A stretch of 64,000 nucleotides of DNA. Origin: Hygrocybe punicea. Its lineage: Eukaryota > Basidiomycota > Agaricomycetes > Agaricales > Hygrophoraceae. The stretch covers positions 372,001 through 436,000 of the forward strand of contig OY744461.1 in the NCBI GenBank assembly GCA_963556145.1, read 5' to 3'. Below, one piece after another: positions 21,839 through 33,962 of this stretch. How positions within the stretch are numbered: the first letter of the stretch is position 1; every line of letters begins with the position of its first letter. A model generated the notes under the pieces. The model ran no database searches, had not been told where the DNA came from, and saw nothing but the letters and a program-made list of their open reading frames with translations. Position numbers and translations under genes: made by a program.

Positions 21839-22640
21839 TGAGCTGGTGTAATGGTGTGAGAGTGAGGGTGTGAGAACAAAAGAGTGAGAACAAGAGAGTG
21901 AGAGAAAAAGAGTGAGAGACTAAGTGAGTGAGTGAGTGAGAGCGAGAGAGGATGCATGCAAAATGATGGTACTTCAGGTTCTGCTTGGCTGCTTATATGC
22001 ATCCTAGGGGCGCTAGTGGCGATCTGGTAAATGAGAGTGCCCATATACCAAGCGGTTGCTGTCGCATACCTGTTTCATGAATGTGGAGGCTGATGTCGGT
22101 CGATGGGTGGCAGCTTGAGCTGAATGTTGCTCACAATGAGGAGAGAGCTTGTTAGCAGGGTATACTGAATATGGAAGTTGCAGAGTCCCAAACTGCTTCA
22201 TGGAGCTTAAATTCTGGTTTAGAATGCTCTTTTTACTCTGGGATGGGTGTACCCACCCCCTTACCAGGTTAAAGTTTGGGAATGGACAACCGACCACTCC
22301 AGGACCCTTGATGCCCTGACACATTGGCTCAGCACATTGGCTGATAGGTTTATGTTTTGATTTTATGTTTAGAAATATGATTATGTGCTGTGGATTCACC
22401 TCCACTCAATTCCAAATGGATTTTGAAGATTATATGGGCAAAGTCATAGTACTGAATGAAGTGGAGGTGCCTGACACCAGAATCAAGTGATTTAAGTCCA
22501 AATTCATGCACTATTTAGTTTGCAGCTCAAAATGTGCATTCGAAATTTCATTCAATAGAATTAAAATATATTATGGAAGTAACTGTTTCTGGTGCTTTTA
22601 CTGTTATATTCTGAAGGGAGAGCATTTTTGAATATAGAAA
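21839..22640. other. No gene; short (GAGT)n/(GAGA)n microsatellite
   Basis: GTGAGTGAGTGAGTGAGAGCGAGAG-type repeat at about 21900-21950, probably upstream of the DUF6818 pseudogene. The rest up to 22640 shows no coding signal. Harbinger TIRs were looked for here and not found. Confidence 0.45.
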
Positions 22641-22651
22641 TGCATGATTAC

Positions 22652-22738
22652 GTGGCCAATTGGTCATAGTACTAGACTAGGGCTATAGATGTTTTGGTCA
22701 AACATAGGTGACATGGCACAAATTCGATCCCAGATGAA
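22652..22738 (+). ncRNA. Possible tRNA-derived SINE head (A and B boxes)
   Basis: GTGGCCAATTGGT at 22652 resembles a pol III A box and AAATTCGATCCCAG at about 22725 resembles a B box. The spacing (about 75 nt) is longer than in most tRNAs and no clean cloverleaf was found, so this is at best a degenerate SINE. Confidence 0.22.
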
Positions 22739-23660
22739 TGCTGAGCTGGGGATATGACAAATCGGCAGATCATCCCTCGGTTCACAGGCACAGCTCAGGC
22801 CTGAGCCTCAGTCAGTAATTAGCCCTTTTCTCAGTTCATTCTGGGCCTTCCCTAATGACAGTCGAGTGATATGAACCAGGGGCTGATCGGTTCTCAACTC
22901 AGCACTGGATCAGGATTTGGCCTTGGAAATCATTGTAGTGTTAAATCTGAGTTTCTGAGCCCTTGCTCCCTTAACTGAGTCTTCCTAGCTCTTATAAGCA
23001 GATATAAACATCTGTTTATCATTAGTTCTCTAAGGCTCTCTAAAAGTCTATGTCATAAATCTAATATGAAGCATGTCCTGTTGTTACTTGGCAAAATTCT
23101 CTAAGTCTTTCCTTTGGCATTGTTTGTTGCTTACCACAGCAAAATTCCATATCTTTACTTTGGTCTTGTTTGGTCTTGTTTGTCTACAGTTCAACTTCTC
23201 TCCACACCTCATCATCCCCCCACCTCTACTCCTCTCAGCATGACAACTATTGTTACTACAATGACAACAACAACAACGGTGCCAACAACAACAATGCCAG
23301 TGATAATCACAACCACAAAGCATGACAAATGATGGCCATCACAACAATGGCAATGAAGACAACAAATACTGATGCAGCAGCATAGCAACAGTGACAGCAG
23401 TGGCAAGGTGGCAGCGGTGGTAGCTGTAAGTAGTGGTGGCACAACAGCGGTAGCAAAATGTACTGTATAAATGGCCCAGAATAATAAATAATATGTACTC
23501 CATTTATCCATAATATGGAAAATAAATAAATATAAATGTAATATAAATTGAAACTAAAGCCATCAACCAGTACTGAACCAGGGGTGGAGGCTCAGTACTG
23601 ATGCTTTATAATTGCTCATTACCATAGATAGGGGAGAATCCTGAGTGATGGCAAGTGTAT
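22739..23660. other. Gene-free AT-rich stretch with CAA-type microsatellite
   Basis: Low-complexity CAACAACAACAACGG-type DNA at about 23240-23420. Frames there are repeat artefacts. This may include the 3' end of DIRS2, whose recombinase lies beyond the giant LTR. Confidence 0.4.
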
Positions 23661-23665
23661 TACAA

Positions 23666-25307
23666 TGTTACATTTTTCAACTCTGCAACTCCGATCCTGA
23701 CTCCGTTACCCACCATGACGATTCCGCTTTATCACACCTTCCTTTTTCATTTCCTTTTACCTTTTGTGTTCTTTTGGACATCATTGTTTATTCTTGTCCT
23801 TGTTCTCTTTTCTTCCTTTCTTCTAGAACAATGCAGACTGACCACGGACACATCCCCACATTACCTTGCTGCACCCGAATAGTCTCCTTGCCGACGGACA
23901 TCATCGCTATTGTCTTTTCCCTCGCCCTGACATATTGTTGACTTCATCCCACGACAAACCGATTCACAATGGCTGTACTCCCAACACAGCTCATTACCGT
24001 AATTGTTATTGGCAGCATTGCCATCACCTTCTTGATCGGTTTCTACATTGTCATGATCTATCTTTGGCATAGGTGCCCTTCCGCCATTGATACACCCGAC
24101 TTCCACCTTGACAATATATCGACACGTAATTGACAATTGCCATTCTTGGATATTTGGTTTCCATATTCATACCCTGTGCCTACCATTATCCTCCCTGACG
24201 ATCTGACGACATTCCTCACCTGCACACATGCCCCAAACAATTCTTGATCACAAGACATCTCACTGTTCCCTCCAATCTGACCATCGCCGAAGCACATGCT
24301 TTTGGACTTCGACCACAGACCATATGACTTCCCAAACAGTGAACCAACCCCTATTGCATATTGTTTGCACAACATCGCTTCATTGCAGTACCCGACGACT
24401 TGTTCCCACAGCTTGTCACCTGTGCCATGACTCGAAACCTGGACCCACATTCATTTATCCTTTTCCATCCATAACCTTGATACCTCCCACACTCGCTTAC
24501 AACAATACCCTTTCTTGGATGAATACCGACATCAGGTGGATGGCATTGTTCCACACACAGGACAAGACATTGCCCCTCGATACGTCATTGACACAGACAT
24601 CGTCATCCGGTACAGCTTATGCTGTTCACATGTCTGACCTTGACTAGCCCACTGTCTTAGTTGGTTTTCCCTCCATACATTCCTTTGTTTTCTTTCATAC
24701 CAACCTTGCTGCTATATCCACACTACCTTAAGACACTCCCTTCACCAATCCCACACTGGACAATACCCCTCTTCAACCTGACCGTGCATTGCACTCGCCA
24801 GACTGTGCACTTGCCTGTTACAGCAAGTATAGACCCCGAATTGGTATTTCTGCATGTCACATGATCCGATGACAAATCATCCGAGTCATCCGGACCTCTT
24901 CCATCCTCAATGACACCCAGGCCTCCAGTTGGATCGCGAGAACATCGACATGAGGACGCCTCATGTCTGTCTCATGGTGAACACATGGTATAGTTGGACA
25001 TGTTGTAGCTTCATGGTTGCATTTCTATTTACCTCCCCTCAAGATCAGTCACTATATATACTGTTCTTGTTGTTGGTTCGGACTTTTTCTTCTTTCTTTT
25101 CCTTATGTTTAGTCTGGTTCTTGGGGCAGACTCATCTTGTTTTGGGTAACCCCCACGGCTCGCAATGACACTAGACCTTGACCCCCCCCTGTTAGCAGTG
25201 TTGTCTTAGCTGTAAGCAACAATAAAAACTGCTCTTCTCTCCTCTGGAAACCGCCTCCCAGTTAAGTTGATTGTTGCCGGAGCCCGCTGCAGAAGCGATC
25301 CATAACA
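23666..25307 (+). mobile_element. Giant solo LTR copy 2, 1642 bp, intact
   Basis: Begins TGTTACATTTTTCAACTCTG and ends GAAGCGATCCATAACA, with TGTTA/TAACA inverted ends. It is flanked by perfect 5-bp duplications TACAA (23661-23665 and 25308-25312). It is collinear with copy 1, and its last 310 bp with a fragment at 56214-56523. No flanking pol genes, so it is a solo LTR. The length is unusually large for a fungal LTR. It holds a small ORF near its first third. Confidence 0.85.
23969..24133 (+). CDS. Small single-pass membrane protein ORF (54 aa) within the giant LTR
   Basis: ATG at 23969, TGA at 24131-24133. The protein has a short N-terminus (MAVLPTQ), one strong TM segment (LITVIVIGSIAITFLIGFYI) ending in YLWHR, and a short polar tail (DTPDFHLDNIST). 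The other full LTR copy carries the same ORF, split only by the TE-A insertion. Between the copies most codon differences are synonymous or conservative, with one in-frame 6-nt indel. That suggests protein-level constraint, although only two copies are available. It has no known homologue that I recognise. It is too short for ordinary gene finders. Confidence 0.38.
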   Translation: MAVLPTQLITVIVIGSIAITFLIGFYIVMIYLWHRCPSAIDTPDFHLDNISTRN

Positions 25308-25467
25308 TACAAGGACAAATGTATTGAAAATTGAGCAGATGCTTGGGATCTTATTTTGTTGTTTGGGAGAAGGAGCTCGAAATGAAGGGGAGGTTCTATT
25401 GAGAAACACAAATGCAAGGAGGGTTCGGAATATGGAAGTGTTGAGGGGAAGAGAGAAAAGCATTTTG

Positions 25468-26982
25468 TCAATCACATATAATGTATTTCGAGATCCTTGA
25501 GTGAGCACATTGGAAGGACTTTGTCTGAAGAATCGAGGTTGAAGGGGACAAGCACCAAAATGAGCATAGCTCACAACTGTTGACTTCACTGATACGACAC
25601 CCAAACAGAGCAGAGCGAGAGAGAGAAATGTATTGTGGGAACAGGGGACAATTTATAGATGGTATTTTTTTGTGGAAATCAGCCATGGAAGAAGTTAACA
25701 ATGTGAAACGTGAAGCGAAAAAGGATTGGGAGATGAAGGTCAGAAGAATAGCATCTATCTTATGCCAATAGTCCAAGAAGGCACAAGATTTCCATCTGCC
25801 CTGAGTGGCCACCACATCGGGGGGAGTGCCCCTCAATAGTAGTTCAGTAGTGCCGCCTATCCAGAAACCATGCCCAAACACATCCAGCAAACCCTCCTTT
25901 TTCCAAATCCCATTGACCCGGTCAAGGAACCAGTTGCAAGTAAGTGGGGCCCAGCCACCATCAGCAGTTTCAAATGTGAAGAGGGGGGCGTCTGGCAGAA
26001 CAGTCAAGTTGGCACTGAGATAATGACAAAGAGCAGCAAGGGGGTTGGAGGGTTCTGATATTGAAGTGACTGAGATGTCTGCACCGATCTCCTTCATGGT
26101 CTTAGTCCAGGGTATGTGGAAGGTAGCATGTTCAGGGCCAGCTCTGACATGGTCGAAGTGAATAGAAGTGCCCTGGGAGACGTGTTTGGTGGGATTAAAG
26201 GTGCTGGGACTGGGTATCACCAGCTCACCCAGTCTGCAACAACACCAGAAGGCAATAGAGGCACAAGCCCAAACTGCCACGTCAAAGGCATTGGTCAAAT
26301 CAAGGGATTTGTACAGCGCGTGCATGTGTTCGATGGTGATGGGGGCACATTTGGAATGAAGGGAGGAGCTTGGAATGAGCTTGGAAACACCTACCCGGAC
26401 CTTTACAAGCAGCTTGGATTCAGTGCTGTGCCATGGTGCACCATTGAAAAGATGCCAAAAATGGAGACCAGCCAGCCAAGAGTCGACACATGAATGCGAG
26501 ACTTTGGAAGCACCCATGGCTGCAAAGGCTGCAAGCAGGACTTCCGAAGCAGGCATGCGCTTAGCTTCAGGGACTCTCATATCATTGCAAAATTGTGTAA
26601 AACGAAGGAGGCCTGCGCCATAAACAGAATGTGTATTTCCATCTAATGAAAGAAGTAAAACTTGGAAGAGATGTGAAATGGCATGAGGGGGAAGCTCAGA
26701 ACATAAAGAATCATGATATGAGGAGGTAAAGGGTGTGTACCATGCGAGAAGATGATAGCTAGCAGTAACAAAAGGATGAAACGAGGAGGGGGCATACTGA
26801 CAGCCTTTCTTGGGTTTTCTTGGTTTTTGATCAATTCGACCACCTGAAGCCTGTGACACACCCAGTTGAACACTCTGGACCAGCTGAGTCTGAAAGGGCG
26901 ATAACAATGGGGTCATGTCAGCATGGGCCAACACATATGTAGAGATTGTGCTAGGCATGAAGGAAGTAATTGGAAATTTCAC
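25468..26982 (-). pseudogene. DIRS2 tyrosine recombinase, catalytic Arg lost
   Basis: A 504-codon frame on the minus strand. Family blocks visible: SVYGAGLLRFTQFCNDMRVP, MPASEVLLAAFAAMGA, then the catalytic domain with FWCCCRLGELVIP (first Arg), FGHGFWIGGTTELLLRG, VVATQGRWKSCAFLDYW (late W and Tyr). In DIRS-type recombinases the second motif is HxFRIGGTTELLLRG; here the Arg codon reads TGG (Trp), a C-to-T change from CGG. A spacer rich in basic residues (RIDQKPRKPKKGCQ) near the N-terminus looks like a retained intron. It belongs to the minus-strand element whose RT and gag lie upstream (27.2-29.1 kb and 38.2-39.1 kb). Confidence 0.75.
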
Positions 26983-27220
26983 ATGGGAGCGATATGACAG
27001 TCAGGGACCAGAGAGACTTGGGGCCCAAAATGCCATGTGAGATGGGGTCTGCCAGGTTTTCCTCAGATTGGACATAAGAGAGGGAAAGTGTGAGATTGTT
27101 GTCAACTAACAGGAGGTCCATCTAGTGGACTGAGAGGTTTACCATGAAGTTTCAGCCACGGCCTTTGGTGAAGGCACCTATAACGCCCATGTTATCGCTG
27201 CGGATCAACACATCTGTGTT

Positions 27221-28889
27221 TCAGAAACCCCATGCCTCAATGATAAGGCATATGAATTCGATGGCAGTGGCCTTGAGCCAACCGATGTCATGGCCAGGTC
27301 CTGTCCAGTTGCCCCTCAGCTTCCAGGCATCCCATTCACCTTGTATCAGAACGCCAACCCCCCAACTGGAGGAAGCATCTACCCAAATGTCGAGGTCGAT
27401 CAGGGGAGCCTTGGGGGCCAGTGAGAGGGAGATGGAAGAACTGAGAAGGAGGCTCCAGTGTTGGAGATCTGAGATGACCGAAGCGGGGACCCAGTGGGGG
27501 GAGAACTTGTTGGTGAAGGTGGAGGAGAACGTGTAGAGGGAGGAAAGGTAGGAATGGCCAGATGTAGAAACAAAGGCTATGTGCAAGAGAGAACCACTGA
27601 TGCTGAGGACTTCCTTCTCAGGTGCGTGCTGGTTCATGAAGAGATTGAGGAAGTGGTTGACTTTCTTCTTGAATTTCAAACGTTTAACATCAGTCAAGGA
27701 AACAGATCGCCTGGGAATATCCCAGAGGAGGCCAATGTAGGAAACAGAAAAGGAAAACTCCTGGCCCTTAGTGGGGTGCCACGGGACAACGAGATCCTCA
27801 ATGCGACCTTTCATGAAAGAAAGGTCATAAGAGTAAATGAAACACCATCATCACTGATGGGGAAACGAAAAGGGACGATGTCGTCGACCCATTTAATCAT
27901 TGGGCCAATGCCCCGATGCATGCAGATGTCAAGGGTGGCATCGGCGACCTTACCTTGGAGGCCACCAGCCATGCATAACCCGAATATGATGTTGTGGTCG
28001 ATGTAAAAGGAGTCAGAGAGACTCACAACTAAAAATCTTTGTGAGGGGGCCAAACCAGAATGGTGTGGTATGCAGTGGAGATGTCCAGAGCTGCAGCTTG
28101 GGCCCCAGCAGGCGCACTGGAAATCTGACAGGGAGATGCATACGGACAGAGTCCGTGGCTCAAGGGGGAGTTGGAACAAGGAAGGAAGAACGAGCCAGCG
28201 CTTGAACGTAACCAAGCCAGCGCTTGATGTGAAGCACAGAATGTGATGGAGAGGTTTGAAAGAAAAGGACATCTGCTGCAAGCATGGCAGAGTAGAGAAA
28301 GTGGGGTAGAGGGGAAAAGGAAAAGATGACTCACTATATCCGCCATGTCCTGGGCTGTGCCCCATCGCATGGGGAAATCGTCGGAGTCGAGCTGGTCATT
28401 AACAGAGGTGCATGGAGAACCCTTGAAGGATAGGTTCCAACATATCCATTTCTTGTCAGGTTTGTCTCCCTCTGCAGGAACAACATGCACTTGAATAGGG
28501 GAGGAGCAGAAGGGGCCACCAAGGATGTTCTCGACTTCCTCCTGCATGTAGGGGCCGGACATTCGACCCAAGGAGATTTCATCATTGAAGTAAGAGAGAA
28601 TATCATTTTGATGTTCATATGCTGAGGCTTGATTGGGAGGTGTATAAGTACAAGTTAATGGTTCGAGATCGCCGAAAGGGAAACCGTATCTGAGTTTATG
28701 CACGAGGTCCAGGTACTGATGAGGGAGATTAGCCTCACATAAGGAGGATTCAAAAGCTGCATAAGAATAAGGCGTAACTATGTGATCTTTGATGAGATCA
28801 AGTGCAGGAACAGGAACTGGTGTGATGGTTGGTAAGGCTGCAAATGGAGCAAGCATGATGGGAGGGATGGGGTTTGGAACATTTGCCAA
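27221..28889 (-). pseudogene. DIRS2 reverse transcriptase/RNase H, fragmented
   Basis: Three minus-strand frames make one RT-RH. The 28889-28029 frame has VHKLRYGFPFGDLEPL, GPFCSSPIQVHVVP, MRWGTAQDMADIV and GAQAAALDISTAYHTI. The 28365-27811 frame has KWVDDIVPFRFPI, the xxDD catalytic motif. The 27814-27221 frame has FSFSVSYIGLLWDI, RLKFKKKVNHFLN and the RNase H start LDIWVDASSSWGVGVL. Frame changes separate the blocks; at least one could be an intron, as in DIRS1. The RNase H C-terminus is truncated by a stop near 27221. It is part of the DIRS2 element. Confidence 0.72.
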
Positions 28890-29216
28890 AAATGTTCCAG
28901 TTGATGCAGAGGAGCAAGCTGGAGAGACGAGCGGTGAAGGTCTTGTTGAACCACTTGGCCCAGACCTGCAAGCCCTTCTCTGTCGAAGAGTAAGTGCAAG
29001 TAGTGAATTGGTGACCAGGCCATCTGCAAATGAGGCAAGTGACAGTGATGGTGGGACTGGCCTTGCCCAATGGAAAGGTCTTCGGTGTAGTTGTGGCTTT
29101 GGGGTGGCTTCAGTAGATAAGATCCCAGCCTGAGGGTGTCAGCATAGAAGTGATGGTGGATAAGTCAGTGTCAGGAATAATAGTAAAAGAAATGGAATGT
29201 AAAGCTGCCATATAAA
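28811..29216 (-). pseudogene. DIRS2 gag C-terminal part with Cys/His knuckles
   Basis: The minus-strand frame has CLICRWPGHQFTTC and later NWNIFGKCSKPHPSHHACSI, SLTNHHTSSC, the same pattern of Cys/His clusters found at the end of the DIRS1 gag (CFVCLSGTHSGRKC and HICSFCRSTSHNAQFH). A stop follows WDLIY. The N-terminal gag is now 9 kb away because of insertions. Confidence 0.55.
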
Positions 29217-29226
29217 CTAAGAAAAT

Positions 29227-29687
29227 TAGTGTTTAAAGGTCTGGTCCTGGTTGCTGTAACGGTCTTTTGTCATTAGAATTGGAATTTTGCTTGTTTAAAG
29301 GTGAAATTTGAGATTTTTGCACTGAATTGTTTTTTGTGGACTGTTATGATAGTGCCAATGAGGGTGGGCAATTGTGTCTTGCATATTTTAATGCCTCTGG
29401 TTCATATAAATTGAAGGAATCTACCAACAAATTCAAAAAGTATACAAATGGTGAAAAACGCGGAGTTTGTACACTTTTTGAATTTGTTGGTGGATTCTTT
29501 CAATTTATATGAACCAGAGGCATTAAAATATGCAAGACACAATTGCTCCCCCTCATTGGCACTATCATAACAGTCCACAAAAAGAAATTCAGTGCAAAAA
29601 TCTCAAATTTCGCCTTTAAACAAGCAAAATTCCAATTCTAATGACAAAAGACTGTTCCAGCAACCAGGACCGGACCTTTAAACACTA
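29227..29687. mobile_element. Hairpin MITE (hAT-type), 461 bp
   Basis: Almost the whole element is one palindrome: arms of about 215 bp meet near 29455. It starts TAGTGTTTAAAGGTCTGGTC and ends with the inverse. Perfect 8-bp duplications AAGAAAAT flank it (29219-29226 and 29688-29695), as expected for hAT transposition. It has no coding capacity and splits the DIRS2 gag region. Confidence 0.85.
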
Positions 29688-29695
29688 AAGAAAAT

Positions 29696-30436
29696 GGACA
29701 AAACAAACAACTAAATGAAGAACCCAGCAATGAATGGACTGAAAATGGATAAATAATAATGAACCCAACGATGCTGATGATGTCGGGTATGGTGGGTCAG
29801 GTCGGGTCGGGTCGGAAACAATGAATGAGTAATGGAACAATGATAAGGACAACGACGTGAACTATAAAAAATCTAAGGGTCTACAAGGCCGAGCAATTGA
29901 AGGGATTAAAATATGATTCTGACTGTAGGGAAATGGGGACTAAGGGTATCTCTTTTTCTATGGTCGTCGGGGACCATTTTTATAGTACATGAGTTAGTCT
30001 ACTTTTAGACATGTCTATTTCGGCCAATGGAAAACTACAAAGAGAAGTTGGAATGGGGATCTAAAGAGGGGGGTTGCAATGCGATGAAGACAGGAAAATG
30101 GAGGAGAAAACAAATATCCAAGAAAAAGATCTAAAATGTCCTACATATCTCCATAGGGACGATGGGATGCATATATTGGGCAAGTCCGAAGTCAGGAATC
30201 AAGTCCGATGAGATCCATCTCCTATATTGGGACTCCATGGCTTATGAGGCTGCCAGATTTGGTCAAAAAGCGGCCGTGACAAAGCGGCATACGTCACATC
30301 ACATCGGGTCATGTCACATCGGGTTACATCAGGTTGGAATGGGAGTCATTTGGATGCATCGAGTTCATCCGGATTCATGATATATCGATGATAATGGGCT
30401 CAGAGGGACATCGACCCTCTACATCAGATCCACTGA
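29696..30436. other. Unassigned insert between DIRS2 gag fragments
   Basis: About 740 bp without gag similarity, in the place where gag should continue. On the minus strand it opens TGTAGAGGGTCGATGTCCC, which looks like the start of an LTR, but I found no matching 5-bp duplication. The plus frame at 30162-30380 is unrecognised. Confidence 0.35.
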
Positions 30437-30660
30437 ACCACTGGTAAGGATTGACACAGGTTTGGGTTTACCCACAGTGTTTCCTAAATGGGTAGCGCGG
30501 GTTCGGGTACGGTGTTCCAAAACACACACCATTTCCAAACTGCACCCGTTACCTGTGGTGTGCAGGTTTTTCATGGGTCCTCACTTGAGGACCCTAAGGT
30601 AACCTTTTATTCTTTAATAATTACATTTTTACTTATTTTTTGACAGCAGCCATCACTTGC

Positions 30661-30694
30661 CACCACCATCATCACCACCACCACCACCACCACA
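30661..30694 (+). repeat. (CAC)n microsatellite
   Basis: CACCACCATCATCACCACC and following triplets, in the left arm of the hAT-like element. Confidence 0.9.
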
Positions 30695-31031
30695 CATCAA
30701 CTGCATGCCGCACGGCGACTGACACTGGTTGCATGGACGACGCCAGCGAGGACACACGCAGAAGACAAACAGGGCCAGGTGGGTGGTGTGCCCACCACCT
30801 GGTCTCCAGGTATGTGCCCACTACATCTCATGCTGACTAGAACCCAACCCAACGACACACACATGATGCACACACATGACACAGCACGACGCACGCACAC
30901 ACGACCACAGCGGTCCTGATCTGGTCTACATCTGATCCCCAGATCAGGCACCGTCACGACGCGTCTCACTCGTCCCTAGATCCACCATCTCTCGGGTTTT
31001 TGGCCTCGTTCCCTCGTTGTTTCCTTGCCTC

Positions 31032-33180
31032 ATGTCGGTCCCCGTAGCTGCCTCCGACTCTCTCCTTTCTTCTTTCCCTTCTTCTGCCACTCTCCCTTCT
31101 GCTGCCCTCCCTACCACTCTACCTTCCTCTCCTTCTGCCGTAGATAGGACCTCCTCTCCTGGCTTGCCAGCAGACGACCTTGATCTGGAAGCGATCGACC
31201 AGATTCTGACAGATATACCTCCGTCCCCTTCCCGACGACGGGCGCTTGTCCTAGACTCAATCAAAGAAGATCCTCCCCTGGCTGCCAGCACACCTCCAGC
31301 AAAACGTTCGCGCAAGGCTCCCTCTAGGTCGACAACTCCTGTTACCAGGTCTACTCGCGCAGGGAAAGGAAAAGCTCCCCAATTGCTTTCCGCTCCAGCT
31401 GGCCCTTCCCGTCTCGCAACGTCTTCTGTGCCGCCTCGATTTATCTCTTTTCCCTCCGCTCCACACCCCTTGTCTCTCGATCCTATCACTCCTTCTCTTC
31501 CCTCTCCGTTTCCAACATCCTCTTCCTCGATTCCGACAGCCCTTTGATTTACTCCCTCATCCTCATCTTTGGCTCCCCTTCCCGCCTTGGCTCCCCCTCC
31601 CAGCTCCATTCCCCCTCCCGCCCCTCATTCCCCGGTCGCGGCTGCTCCCATTCAACTTCGCTCCTCTCCATCCATTCCGTCAATCCCGGTCATTCTTCCA
31701 TCCAGGGTTTCCTCTCCGGCCTTTCCTCAAGCTCCGGCCTCTTCGCCTCCTAGTCCTTCCAGATCCCAGGCCGTGGTCCTCCCTTCGACAGCTTCCCTCG
31801 AGCCTAGCCCTCCCATTGATCCCACGGCGCCCCTGGCGCCTTTAGGCTCTATCGATCCTGACGTGGCGGCTGCCTTTTCACTGGCCCTCTCTATGGCGAT
31901 CGATTCAATGAAGAATGGCATCGTCCCTGACATGGCTTCGTTGCTTCAGGTCCTCCGTAACCCCGCGTGCGCCCACGCTGCAATCCAAAACCCTGCAATC
32001 ACCCTTGGTGCTGTGGTTCCTAGAACCCCTGACATTAGGATCAATACTTCAGGTGAGCACGCAGTTCCTCTCGCTCATCTCTCTTCATGCATATATGCAC
32101 TGTAGGGCTTTTCACAGCCCTACTCACTCGTATTTTTTCTCGAGTATTTGCCTCGCCGCATTTCCGGCCATCACTCCTTTGCTCGGAGCCTGTTCCGAGC
32201 CTTCGCTCACTCTTTGCTGTTACTCAGCACACCCAGGTGAATTTATATTACCTGGCGCGTCTCCGGGTTTTCATATGCTCGCCTCCATGAACGCGCAGCT
32301 GGACCTGAATAATATTCTCTTTCCTCCCAGTATTATCAAGATTTTGGAACAGGGCTAGCATAAGCATATTCCTTTGCACCTCCTCTCAAATTCGCGGTGC
32401 CGTATGGCTCTTTATTGCCCTTCCGCTAGCGACACTCTCGCCATCGTGGAAGGTGGCCGCCTTCAAATCCAGCAATCCGCCTTAGACGCGGCAGGGGAGC
32501 TGGAGATTTCTGTGCCAGATTTCTGGGAGGCTTGGCCTCGCCTTTGTGACTTAATAGAGCAATACCTTAACTCTCCCAAAAAACGTCAGATTGCGGACGC
32601 TTTTCGTTGTCACTTTCGTTTTATAACTAGCCGCCATGATTTCGCGGATCTCTTCCGTCTGTACATTCTATACGACTCTCGTATTTGGCAGGCTTTCGTT
32701 CAATGTTCCAACGCCTTTTCGCCGGCCACGTTCCACTCTCATCTTTGGCTCCAGATCGTCGATAACGATCGTTCGCACCAACTCGCTGTCATGCGTGGTA
32801 CGATGGACAGTATCCGCTCTGCCCCCTTTCGTTCGCAACCGTCCAGCGCTTCCAAGGGCACGCCGGCCGGTCAATCTCGCGCCCAAAATTGTGCCGTCTC
32901 CAAGCACACGTCTTCAGCTCCTGCAAAACAGTCTGACACTCCCACGTTGTGCTTTGTCTGTCTCTCAGGCACACACAGTGGCCGTAAATGCCCCGAGTCG
33001 GGTAATGGCTTTCTCACAAAAGGGGATGACGGTTACTGGAAAGCCCCGGACAACGTCCGTGTCTGCTTCCGTTTCAACGGCCATGCCGGATGTGCTTTCG
33101 CTGACACCTGTCTCTACTCTCATATCTGTTCCTTCTGCAGGTCTACTTCACACAACGCTCAATTCCACCCTCAGGTCTGA
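31032..33180 (+). pseudogene. DIRS1 gag
   Basis: ATG at 31032. The N-terminal half is Ser/Pro-rich (MSVPVAASDSLLSS) and the frame stays open past one TGA (31545-31547). A probable intron (32053-32236, GTGAGC...CAG) joins INTSG to EFILPGASPGFHMLASMNAQ. A TAG (32356-32358) is followed in the same frame by the conserved gag body: SVPDFWEAWPRLCDLIEQYL, HFRFITSRHDFADLFRLYI. The C-terminus has nucleic-acid-binding Cys/His clusters (CFVCLSGTHSGRKC; CFRFNGHAGCAFADTC; CSFCRSTSHNAQFH). Two in-frame stops make it non-functional as it stands, unless readthrough or sequence error is involved. Confidence 0.75.
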
Positions 33181-33679
33181 TTTGTTTCCTATCGTCACTC
33201 CCCTCAAAGCAGTAGTGATGCTGAAGTTCGGTTCGGAACCGATCCGAACCCGGTTTGAACCACGAACCGAACCGGAAGTTCGGTTCTGGTTCAGCCATTT
33301 GGCTGAACCGAACCGCTGGTTCAGTTTGCGGTTCTGGCACTGACATGCGGTTCAAACCGCGTTCAAACGCGGTTCAAACCACGAACCGTAATGTATAGTT
33401 ACCTACGTAGATACTCATTTAGATACTTAATTTTTCACATTTTTTTCTATGCATTCGCGTGAACTTAGGTCATGTGACCTTAAACATACTCGCGCGAAAC
33501 ACTAACTTGAACGTTACTCAACAACCACGGTAAGTAACGGCCTCATACTATATTTTACTGACATTTTATTACATAGAACAGCCCCCCGTGGCCCACCTTG
33601 ACCGCATAAAGAAGGCGCCCGCGGTCAACTCCACCCAACAACCTCCCTGGCGTTCCAACGCGAGTCGGAGTGAATCGAT

Positions 33680-33779
33680 GGCAGCAGCAGCAGCAGCAGC
33701 AACGGCAGTGGCAACACCACATACCACCACCCCGACAACAATGACGACAATGACAACGACGATGGCCAAATGACCGCAA

Positions 33780-33816
<37 letters not shown>

Positions 33817-33962
33817 GGCAACGGCAACAGCAGCAGCAGCAGCGGCAACGGCAACAGCAGCAGCAGCAACGGCAACAGCAGCAGCGGCAGCGGCAATGGC
33901 AACAGCAGCAGCAGCAGCAGCGGCAGCGGCAACGGCAGCAGCAGCAGCAGCAGCAGCAGAGC
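33680..33962 (+). repeat. (CAG)n/(CAA CGG CAG)n microsatellite
   Basis: A nearly pure triplet array in two blocks, 33680-33712 and 33777-33962. Poly-Ala, poly-Leu and poly-Cys frames across it are artefacts of the array. Confidence 0.9.

Noticed and set aside
29696..30436. A complete solo LTR on the minus strand
   Set aside because: One end looks LTR-like (TGTAGAGGGTCG) but no partner end or 5-bp duplication was found.
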